From IMG/VR virus record IMGVR_UViG_3300014827_000017, positions 1 through 28,173 of that record: DNA of 28,173 nt; one strand, 5' to 3'. A program made the position numbers and the translations under genes. This stretch comes from a virus. The notes beneath the pieces are model-generated. The model saw only the letters and a program-made list of their open reading frames with translations, had not been told where the DNA came from and did not search any database. Shown one piece after another: positions 19,420-25,836 of this stretch. Numbering within the stretch: the first letter of the stretch is position 1; every line of letters starts with the position of its first letter.

Positions 19420-19827
19420 TCAGCGACCAAGCTCCGGGTTCAGCTCGCACAGCCGTTCATACGCGCCTTTGTCCGCCGGGCACTCGACGTAATCGACGCT
19501 CCAGCTAAATCCGTTGTGAAACGTCTGCACTTTCTCATCGGTGAAGCAGCCGCGCTCCTCGCTCCATTTCGATTCCGAGCAGAGCACCGACGGCGTGACG
19601 TTGATCCTGCCAACGCATCCGAACATCACCGGCCGCGCCACGACGTAGCACCATGCCGCGCCGTTGTGCGTATCCGGCTTAGGATGGCCCTGGCTATACG
19701 CTGGCAGCCGCAGGTTCATCAGATGGCCTGCGCGTGGCCCGGCGGTGGGTAGGGCAGCGACGTGCAGCCATTCCTTGCCGTCGGGATCTCGCTTCAAAAC
19801 AGCAGTGCCTTTGATCTCGTCGCTCAT
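19420..19827 (-). CDS. Unknown phage protein, 135 residues
   Basis: The product starts MSDEIKGTAVLKRDPDGKEW. It has strands with WLHVAALPTAGPRAGHLMNL, a Cys-containing middle (WCYVVARPVMFGCVGRINV), and a Trp/Asp end (WSVDYVECPADKGAYERLCE). No family recognised. The ATG at 19827 has a TTTGAC box ending exactly 29 nt upstream. Confidence 0.55.
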   Translation of the reverse strand: MSDEIKGTAVLKRDPDGKEWLHVAALPTAGPRAGHLMNLRLPAYSQGHPKPDTHNGAAWCYVVARPVMFGCVGRINVTPSVLCSESKWSEERGCFTDEKVQTFHNGFSWSVDYVECPADKGAYERLCELNPELGR

Positions 19828-19854
19828 GTCCGCAGCACAGAGCCGTGGCCGAGT

Positions 19855-19868
19855 CGGTCAAACTTCTG
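19855..19868 (-). promoter_or_regulatory. TTTGAC box, 29 nt before the ATG at 19827
   Basis: The minus strand reads CAGAAGTTTGACCG. TTTGACCGAC is shared with the box before the protease gene, and the 29-nt spacing with those at 298 and 8745. Confidence 0.45.
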
Positions 19869-19878
19869 ACCAAACAAA

Positions 19879-20223
19879 TCACTGCCGAGGCATCACGTCG
19901 AGGTACGGGCCTCCGGAGCCAGCGCCCGTCAGGTGGATCGAGTACGCGACGCGACCGTGCGGCTTCTGCGTCGGCCATCCGTCATGATAGTATTTATCGT
20001 CAACCTCACGATCGACGCACACGAAGCAGCCGCCCACCGCGTCCCGCATCGCCCGGACCAACGTCAGGGCATCGACCGCGAGCTCGGTCCACGGGATCGC
20101 TACGAGATCCATGTCTCGCGTGTTCGTGCCGTGCGTCGCCAGCGCGTAACCGTGGGCGCGTGCGACCTCTGAGAGCTGAGGGTAGAGCACCACATACGCC
20201 GCCGTTATCGACGCGGGTTTCAC
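19879..20223 (-). CDS. Phage protein with HGxxxRDxDLVAxPW motif
   Basis: The 114-residue product starts MKPASITAAYVVLYPQLSEV. It has ALATHGTNTRDMDLVAIPWT, a motif I know from a family of small phage proteins ('HGS..rDlDliavPW'), whose D-x-D recalls nucleotidyltransferase folds; activity is not established. It lacks the classical GS pair of that fold (T-N in place of S-x), so catalysis is doubtful. It is coupled by ATGA to the MuF-like gene upstream and ends the portal-MuF group. Confidence 0.65.
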   Translation of the reverse strand: MKPASITAAYVVLYPQLSEVARAHGYALATHGTNTRDMDLVAIPWTELAVDALTLVRAMRDAVGGCFVCVDREVDDKYYHDGWPTQKPHGRVAYSIHLTGAGSGGPYLDVMPRQ

Positions 20224-21125
20224 TCGTAGAACGATTCAGGAACGATCACCCCGCCGTGGTTGGGGTGAAATTCCAGCTCATCGACGCGCTGCGCATCTAC
20301 CCCTGTTATGTTGCACGTGGGCCTCCCGTCGAACGTCGGAATACCTGGCTCTACCGCTTGGCAACCCACCACGCACACCGTCTTCACGACAGCCGACTCT
20401 TTGATTGCCTGCATGGTCCCCTGATCGACCGCCCGGCCGATCTCCGTTCGGGCGATCGTCGGAATGCGTGCACTTGCGATCTCCGGAATGGACGATCGAA
20501 CTGCGTCCACCGTTTCACGGATCGTCAGGCCGTCGGCCATCGACTGCTGAATCACCCGGTTGAGGTTGGCCTTCGTGGTGTCGTTGATCCGCGTGACCTG
20601 CTGCGCAAGCGTGATCGACCGGCGGAGGATGATCGAACTAGCATCGTGCACCGCTTCCTCGCCGAGAAAAGTAACCGTTCGATCGTACGCCTTGGCTGCC
20701 ACGCTCTGCACCGCCGGCTGGTAGTCCATCACGAGCTCGATGTCCGCATCAGCTCCGAGAACTTCCTCGATCGCTTGCCGCCAGAGTGCTTCGTGAGCGC
20801 CAAGGTGGATGTCGAGCTCTGCTGTCTTGGTCATCGGTACGTCAGCCGAGGCGTAGTGCGCCCGCTGTTCGAACCATGTGCATACCGCCTCGATCTTCTG
20901 CGTGAAAAAGTTATGCAAGATCCGCGAAAGGTTACGCTGACCGGCGATCATCAATTGCCGGCGGCTTCGGATCATGTCGCTGCGGATACGCGCGCGCTGA
21001 GCGTGCACCGCTTTCGCGCCGGCGTGGAGTGGAACTGACGACGTACGAAAGCACTTGAGCTGACGCGCGGCGTTCATTGGCCGGCGGCACGCGCAGGGCT
21101 CCGGAAGATTAAGCAACAACGGCAT
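20220..21125 (-). CDS. MuF-like minor head protein
   Basis: I chose the ATG at 21125 (MPLLLNLPEPCACRRPMNAA), which overlaps the portal gene end by 17 nt; this gives 301 residues, normal for the family. The N-terminus is basic. The C-terminal domain has RTEIGRAVDQGTMQAIKESA, and ends with CQAVEPGIPTFDGRPTCNIT and DELEFHPNHGGVIVPESF, matching the Mu gpF/SPP1 gp7 plan (RTE helix, 'HpnC/HG' end). Such proteins sit in the capsid beside the portal. Its position directly after the portal gene supports the call. The usual 'HPNCRC' end is 'HPNHGG' here. Confidence 0.75.
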   Translation of the reverse strand: MPLLLNLPEPCACRRPMNAARQLKCFRTSSVPLHAGAKAVHAQRARIRSDMIRSRRQLMIAGQRNLSRILHNFFTQKIEAVCTWFEQRAHYASADVPMTKTAELDIHLGAHEALWRQAIEEVLGADADIELVMDYQPAVQSVAAKAYDRTVTFLGEEAVHDASSIILRRSITLAQQVTRINDTTKANLNRVIQQSMADGLTIRETVDAVRSSIPEIASARIPTIARTEIGRAVDQGTMQAIKESAVVKTVCVVGCQAVEPGIPTFDGRPTCNITGVDAQRVDELEFHPNHGGVIVPESFYE

Positions 21126-22548
21126 TGTCTTTGCCGGGCTTCGGCTTGCCGGCCGCAGGGCCGTTCGGATTATTCTGATCTTGCGGCGGGGCTCCCCCCG
21201 GGGGATTCGCGCTCGCATTAGAGCCCGCCCGTGCATCGTCCGGAGCGATGCCCGCGACCTCGATCGGCACGTGGATGTTCGAGATGAAATACTGATCCAT
21301 GTATGGATCATTGATCGTCGGAAGGCCGCAGAACTTGCGTAGCTCATTCGGCGAACAGCCACCGCGGTCGAACAGCGGGCCATGATCCTTCATTACCTGC
21401 TCAACGTCGATCAGGCCGGAGAGCGAGAAGTCGAGCTTCAGGTCGGGACCGAACGATGGGATCAGCCCGTGCGGCGAGTTTATCGCATCGGTAAAAAGAT
21501 TGAGGAGCGGCAGGCAGGTGTATTTTCGGAACTGGATGTCCTCGACGCGGGCCGTGGCGTAGTTGCTTGAGCCAAATCCAGCGACGGACAGCGGTACACC
21601 GTGGTTCAGGAAAATCTGCTCAACATTCACCTTCGCCTTTTCCATCTCCTGCATCTGCTGCGCGGTAATGCCCATCTGGAGTAGCGACCATTTGCCGTTC
21701 ATCCAGGCGACTTTGCCGGAATTTTTAACGCCGGCATATTTATCGTTGAACGCCGCCTGCTGTTTTTCCCAGTCGGACTGCACGCCCTTAAACTCTTCTC
21801 GCACGAGAACAGCCGACGGCATGGCGCCGTTCTGCATGAACCGTTCGTTGTAGAGAGCGCGGTTGATGAAATCGTCGAAGACCGACTCGGCTTGTTCGAT
21901 CTCACCCAAGCCCCAAATCTGACTACCTGCATTCGGGCGCTTGAAATGGATAATCTCGTCCGGCGTAAACTCCACCTCACCGCCGCTCACCCGGTAGCAG
22001 TATTTTGCCACGCGCATTGTCCTGTCGGGAATGATACGGATTAGGTGCGGGTAGAGGGCGAAGATGTTCTTCGGCTGTCCGTAGCCGTTCATCTCATCCT
22101 TAAACCAGAAGCAGTTGCCCGTGGATTTCATGTGCGCGACCCACAGATACAGCAGCTCGGAAATTGTGTCGTACGGGTTCGGGTTCTTCAGCAACCGCGC
22201 CAGTTCTGGATCCACCTTTACCTTTGCGCCGCGCTTTCTTTTGTCCGGGTCGCTTGAGACGAAACTCATGTCGGTCGAGAGCACGACGTTCGCCACGAGG
22301 TCGATCGCGCGAGCGGAGGCCCAGACCTGTTTCGTGCTGGCCTTGATGTAGGACGAAAAGCCGGCGAACTTATTCGTCGCGACGCCAGGGCCTAGCGACA
22401 TGATGCCGCCGAACGATCCGTCACCTTCGTTATCATCGACTCCGAGTAGCATTTTCTGATCGTTAGATCGGAAAGCTCCAACCAAAGATTGGCGGTCAGC
22501 AATGAGCGCAGCCGCCTTGGCGGTCGGTGATCCAAAGAATCGCGGCAT
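21109..22548 (-). CDS. Portal protein, HK97 type
   Basis: The ATG at 22548 (MPRFFGSPTAKAAALIADRQ) gives 479 residues; a further ATG at 22590 would add 14. Typical phage portal features are the core LYLWVAHMKSTGNCFWFKD, PHLIRIIPDR, the FTPDEIIHFKRPNAGSQIWG segment ('iiHfr.....g..Glsp'), ERFMQNGAMPSAVLV, and a helical region with YATARVEDIQFRKYTCLPLL. The C-terminus is Pro/Asn/Gly-rich and disordered. The portal is the 12-fold ring at the packaging vertex that binds the terminase. The leader is a GAAC repeat ending ACACTACC. A terminator lies about 100 nt upstream. Confidence 0.9.
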   Translation of the reverse strand: MPRFFGSPTAKAAALIADRQSLVGAFRSNDQKMLLGVDDNEGDGSFGGIMSLGPGVATNKFAGFSSYIKASTKQVWASARAIDLVANVVLSTDMSFVSSDPDKRKRGAKVKVDPELARLLKNPNPYDTISELLYLWVAHMKSTGNCFWFKDEMNGYGQPKNIFALYPHLIRIIPDRTMRVAKYCYRVSGGEVEFTPDEIIHFKRPNAGSQIWGLGEIEQAESVFDDFINRALYNERFMQNGAMPSAVLVREEFKGVQSDWEKQQAAFNDKYAGVKNSGKVAWMNGKWSLLQMGITAQQMQEMEKAKVNVEQIFLNHGVPLSVAGFGSSNYATARVEDIQFRKYTCLPLLNLFTDAINSPHGLIPSFGPDLKLDFSLSGLIDVEQVMKDHGPLFDRGGCSPNELRKFCGLPTINDPYMDQYFISNIHVPIEVAGIAPDDARAGSNASANPPGGAPPQDQNNPNGPAAGKPKPGKDNAVVA

Positions 22549-22575
22549 GGTAGTGTTCAGTTCAGTTCGGTTCAG
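22549..22575 (-). promoter_or_regulatory. GAAC-repeat leader of the portal gene
   Basis: The minus strand reads CTGAACCGAACTGAACTGAA, then CACTACC and the ATG. Four GAAC units. Confidence 0.7.
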
Positions 22576-22646
22576 CTCTGGCGTTCGCACGCTTAGAGAA
22601 ACACCTCTGGCCGTCTAGCAATTCCCTTAACTTTCGCGCATGGGCA

Positions 22647-22678
22647 CAAAAAAGCCGGCCCACCTCGGCGGACCGGCT
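22647..22678 (-). terminator. Terminator of the six-gene accessory operon
   Basis: On the minus strand AGCCGGTCC pairs with GGGCCGGCT (9 bp with one G-U), followed by six T. It lies between the 86-residue gene and the portal gene. Confidence 0.85.
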
Positions 22679-22695
22679 CGAAACTATCTCAACGA

Positions 22696-22956
22696 TCAAC
22701 CTCGTTCGACACCGCGCGGCCCCGGGATCTTGCCGAGCAATCGGTGATAGTCCGTGACCTCGTTCTGGATCGCCTCGAACACCTTTGCCGAATCGTCGGG
22801 AGAGAGATTGGCTGTCTCCATGATTCGAAAGAAGCACGCGGCGTATCCAGCCATGAACATACGTTCACTCTCTTGTTTCTGAGTCTGGCTGATCGGGTGC
22901 ATGTGCGGCTCCCAGACAGAGGCGCACAAAGATTTGAAAGCGTTTTGTGCGTTCAT
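22696..22956 (-). CDS. Small helical phage protein, 86 residues
   Basis: The ATG at 22956 (MNAQNAFKSLCASVWEPHMH) overlaps the upstream stop as ATGA; the longer frame is a shadow. The sequence has QKQESERMFMAGYAACFFRI and a C-terminal helix DDSAKVFEAIQNEVTDYHRL. It resembles small phage proteins of the 'y.aGf.a.f......' type, with no known function. It is the last gene of the operon before a terminator. Confidence 0.65.
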   Translation of the reverse strand: MNAQNAFKSLCASVWEPHMHPISQTQKQESERMFMAGYAACFFRIMETANLSPDDSAKVFEAIQNEVTDYHRLLGKIPGPRGVERG

Positions 22957-23318
22957 GGTGAGAGTTTGGTGAGTAGAGCCGCGTTCGCCTGCGCGTCGTG
23001 CAGCTCGCGCTCGGTGCGTGCGTGGAAGTAGCGGATGACCGCGTTTCGGTGATTCCAGAAAACACCCTCCAGCCGATCCAGCGACCCGCACGGACAGTCA
23101 AACACGTGTGACACGCCGTTGAAGTCGCCGACGCTGATCGAGCTGCTCGCGTTGTCCGGGATGTAGAGATCCGGCTTCGCCTTGCGATTCGCTTCGAGCG
23201 CTGCGAGCTCACCGTCATCCATGTTCTCGCCGGTCGCGACGTAGTGCTTGCGGCCACACTGGCACGTCGCGGTCGGTGATCCTCCCCAGCTAAGCATTGC
23301 TTCGAATTCTTTTGTCAT
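22953..23318 (-). CDS. Small zinc-binding-like phage protein
   Basis: The 121-residue product starts MTKEFEAMLSWGGSPTATCQ. It has CQCGRKHYVAT and FDCPCGSLDRLEGVFWNHRN: two C-x-C-G knuckles about 55 residues apart that probably bind one zinc ion. A C-terminal helix (RTERELHDAQANAALLTKL) follows. It is coupled to its neighbours (3-nt gap upstream, ATGA downstream). The family is unknown to me. Confidence 0.65.
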   Translation of the reverse strand: MTKEFEAMLSWGGSPTATCQCGRKHYVATGENMDDGELAALEANRKAKPDLYIPDNASSSISVGDFNGVSHVFDCPCGSLDRLEGVFWNHRNAVIRYFHARTERELHDAQANAALLTKLSP

Positions 23319-23321
23319 AGG

Positions 23322-23678
23322 TCAGAGGGTTTCAGGTTGAACGCGATCAGGAATGGCCGGCAGTGGCATCCACGCTTCAGGCGGACTCACGCGCTGCTCA
23401 CGCGTTCCCCGGGCACCGGTCGTTCGCCAATACGGCGCCGGCCTATTGGCATACTTGTCGTCATCCCATTCCGCGAGCTCGTGGTAGCCTTTGAATGGTG
23501 TTCGGACGAGCACGAGGATTCGTGTTCCATCCCTCGGCGCAGAGTCCATCGGTTGCCAAGGCGGAGGCAACGCGCAGGGCTTTTTCGCGAACAGAAAAGC
23601 GAACTCCGGCCGCGTGAAATGCTCGATGATCTTGGCCGCGACTAGACCGTGAGGATCTTTGGGGTCGAAGTGACTCAC
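23322..23678 (-). CDS. DUF551-like phage protein
   Basis: The GTG at 23678 overlaps the upstream stop as GTGA and gives 118 residues (VSHFDPKDPHGLVAAKIIEH). The core is WQPMDSAPRDGTRILVLVRT, then ELAEWDDDKY, and near the C-terminus PPEAWMPLPAIPD. This 'W..M.sAP.DGt.iLv....W' and 'P.aWMpLP..P' pattern is the DUF551-type domain often found in phage accessory regions, of unknown function. An upstream ATG would add 12 residues but would overlap the preceding gene further. Confidence 0.7.
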   Translation of the reverse strand: MSHFDPKDPHGLVAAKIIEHFTRPEFAFLFAKKPCALPPPWQPMDSAPRDGTRILVLVRTPFKGYHELAEWDDDKYANRPAPYWRTTGARGTREQRVSPPEAWMPLPAIPDRVQPETL

Positions 23679-24073
23679 GTTGGCACCTCCAATCCGCCGG
23701 TCGCATGACACCAAACCCGGCTGTGCGCCATCAGCGCCTCGTCGTTCTTCTTAATCTGCTGCCACAGCCCCTCCGCCCCGGCCCTATGGACGCTGCGCAG
23801 GATCTCATTGTGCCGGGCGCGTATGATGTTGTCGCTCGCGCGTAGCGCCGTCTCCAACGCCTCGATTCGGGCATGCAGCGTCGCCAGTTCGGCGACGTCC
23901 GCCGTTCGCTCTTTGTCTTTGGCGATGATCACGCGGGCGGACATTGCCAAGCCGTGCGTGGCCTCGATCAACTCGCGTTCGATCTTCTCGGCGAAGTCGA
24001 GGCATTCATGCGCCCAAAGGGCAACGAGTGGGACGCGCGCCCGCAGCCCGTCTGTTCGTGGTGTGCCGCTCAT
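23675..24073 (-). CDS. Coiled-coil phage accessory protein
   Basis: The ATG at 24073 (MSGTPRTDGLRARVPLVALW) overlaps the upstream stop as ATGA and gives 132 residues. The 'TPRTD' start followed by helices (CLDFAEKIERELIEATHGLA) is common in phage accessory proteins of unknown function. A long helix AELATLHARIEALETALRAS suggests a coiled coil. Confidence 0.65.
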   Translation of the reverse strand: MSGTPRTDGLRARVPLVALWAHECLDFAEKIERELIEATHGLAMSARVIIAKDKERTADVAELATLHARIEALETALRASDNIIRARHNEILRSVHRAGAEGLWQQIKKNDEALMAHSRVWCHATGGLEVPT

Positions 24074-24405
24074 GGCGTGGCCTTTCGCGCGGCGGAGATC
24101 GTCAAGCGAGCCACCTCGGTCGCGAGTTTGTCGGCACTGTGACACGCAACCTTGTACTGGCCCGCCCAACTTTCCGCGGCTTCGGTTGCCCGATCCGCCC
24201 GTGCTTTCTCTTCGGCGTATGCGTCGAGGCGTTGGGATGACCGCTCACCGATTTCCCTGATGAAGTCTTCGGTCGAGTAGTCGCCTTCCAGCACGCTATG
24301 GCGCTGTGCGAGATGGTAGAGACTGCTCAGCCGGCCATACGCCTCGGCCAGAGCGCCTCCGTTCCAGGCTCGTTTGTACGCCTCGACGAATTGGACCGCG
24401 CTCAT
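24070..24405 (-). CDS. Helical phage accessory protein, 111 residues
   Basis: The ATG at 24405 (MSAVQFVEAYKRAWNGGALA) overlaps the upstream stop as ATGA. The middle has YSTEDFIREIGERSSQRLDA, and the C-terminal helix is Ala/Arg/Glu-rich (EEKARADRATEAAESWAGQY). It may form a coiled coil. No function can be given. Confidence 0.65.
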   Translation of the reverse strand: MSAVQFVEAYKRAWNGGALAEAYGRLSSLYHLAQRHSVLEGDYSTEDFIREIGERSSQRLDAYAEEKARADRATEAAESWAGQYKVACHSADKLATEVARLTISAARKATP

Positions 24406-25652
24406 GCGGTGTCCTTTTCGCTTCTCGTACGTAATGGGTTGTACTCCACGAAGCCGAGCAACGCATCGCCGGAAAAGGTATCCACGATCGACGCGGCGAC
24501 CTTCCGTCCGGTCAGAGCCTCGCAAATTCCGTTGATCAGACCGATCGGGCGAAGGGAGAAACCTACACCGGCGTCATCCACATAGCGAACCTGAATGGTC
24601 GGATGATTCGCCAGTACTTCGTTACAAGAAACACCCTTGTTCAGCAGCTCCATCACCGCCCGCGAATCGGCTTTGCACGCCTCGTTGAGTACACGAAGGA
24701 ACGAGTCAAACGTATCGGCAGCGGGTCGATTCCGTTCGATTTTCGCCGCGTCTTCTAGGTAGCGAATGCGACCGCGTTGGCGCTCGATCTTTGCCCGCAG
24801 TTCGTCGTTCACCTTCCGTTCGGTCTGCAACTTCACGTCGTAGATGGTGGACTCAGTAATGGCCAACGCCTGACGGTTGTTGGCAGCCTCGACCTGCATG
24901 GCGATGTGCTCTTCGAGTGAGCAGAGGTCACGGCGCCAGTCCTTCTCATCGTGCACGTAGCGGAATCGCTCACACAGCCGGGCGTGGAATGACTTGAACA
25001 TGCCCAAAATAGCTTGGGCGTCGTTCTCTCGCTCGGCGGAACGTTGCATCATTGCGGCCACGTCCGCGAGTGGGAATGGCTCATATCCCTCCTTACATGA
25101 AGCGATCATCGGGCTCGTGATTCCGCACTTCTTATCCGCCAGCGGCGCGCCCGGTCCGGGCGCCACGACGTTGCAGCCGGTCAACTCCTTCAGCGCCGTC
25201 GCCCATTGGGCATGTTTTTGCGTCCCTCGGAAGTGCGCATGGTTGTCGCCGTAGGCTCGGCAGAGCGCGAATCCCATCTCCCATGCGAGGCGCAGGAGAT
25301 CCTCGTTAACGATACGCGCGGGCACCACGTCCGCAACCGCAGGTTCGCCGGCGGGACAAACGCGAAGCATATCCGCATGCGTCCGCAGCCGCCGCGGGCA
25401 GCCGTAGAGCACGAGCGCTCGGATCGCCAGCGCCGCACACTTGCGCAGCTCGTGGAGCGCCCTGTCGCCGGAGTGATACACATACGCGCCACGCGCGATC
25501 ATCACCTGATCTTCGAGCGTCAGGATTTGGCCCTGCACTCCGTTGTCTTTGGCATCGGCGCGGCTCGTTCCGGCCATGCGGTTCTGGTGGGCGAGCTCTT
25601 CGTTCAGAGCTTCGATGACGCTGGGCGTCAGTTGTACGTTCACAGTGTCCAT
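24402..25652 (-). CDS. Large accessory protein with coiled coil, first gene of operon
   Basis: This 416-residue protein starts MDTVNVQLTPSVIEALNEEL. Residues about 40-100 are helical with ARGAYVYHSGDRALHELRKC (a small conserved-looking phage segment). The centre (LADVAAMMQRSAERENDAQA) and the region around KLQTERKVNDELRAKIERQR are helical and coiled-coil-like. The C-terminal third has IQVRYVDDAGVGFSLRPIGL and TGRKVAASIVDTFSGDALLG. I do not recognise a family for the whole. It opens a six-gene operon whose members are joined by ATGA/GTGA overlaps or a 3-nt gap. It has a TTTACA element and a GAAC leader upstream. Confidence 0.65.
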   Translation of the reverse strand: MDTVNVQLTPSVIEALNEELAHQNRMAGTSRADAKDNGVQGQILTLEDQVMIARGAYVYHSGDRALHELRKCAALAIRALVLYGCPRRLRTHADMLRVCPAGEPAVADVVPARIVNEDLLRLAWEMGFALCRAYGDNHAHFRGTQKHAQWATALKELTGCNVVAPGPGAPLADKKCGITSPMIASCKEGYEPFPLADVAAMMQRSAERENDAQAILGMFKSFHARLCERFRYVHDEKDWRRDLCSLEEHIAMQVEAANNRQALAITESTIYDVKLQTERKVNDELRAKIERQRGRIRYLEDAAKIERNRPAADTFDSFLRVLNEACKADSRAVMELLNKGVSCNEVLANHPTIQVRYVDDAGVGFSLRPIGLINGICEALTGRKVAASIVDTFSGDALLGFVEYNPLRTRSEKDTA

Positions 25653-25656
25653 AATC

Positions 25657-25680
25657 AGTTCGGGTTCAATTCGGGTTAAC
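25657..25680 (-). promoter_or_regulatory. GAAC leader of the accessory operon
   Basis: The minus strand reads AACCCGAATTGAACCCGAAC, then TGATT and the ATG at 25652. The pattern GAATTGAACC is also found before the genes at 2118 and 5169. Confidence 0.65.
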
Positions 25681-25704
25681 CAACACCAACAGGAAACCGA
25701 ACGA

Positions 25705-25733
25705 GATCAGAGGACGCGCTAAATGTAAAGATA
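25705..25733 (-). promoter_or_regulatory. Putative promoter-like TTTACA element before the accessory operon
   Basis: The minus strand reads ATCTTTACATTTAGC in a region of about 180 nt between the large terminase stop and the operon. It resembles the two TTTACA elements at 18217 and 19351, but the downstream box is weaker (TCTCGT at 17 nt). Confidence 0.3.
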
Positions 25734-25836
25734 GAATGCGAGCACGAACAAATATCGTGTATGTAATTCCGTGCGGTGGCGCCCTGCCATTTTTCTCCTA
25801 TGAAGCCGCAAAACGCATGATTTCATAACTAACGAA
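25734..25836 (-). other. Gap after the large terminase gene
   Basis: This part of the 184-nt gap (25653-25836) is AT-richer than its surroundings and includes a short AGGAGA near 25797 with no start codon at a useful distance. I see no terminator hairpin. Confidence 0.4.

Noticed and set aside
19845-21038. Plus-strand 397-codon frame opposite the MuF-like gene
   Set aside because: Shadow caused by high GC; Arg/Pro-rich, no start signal or domain.
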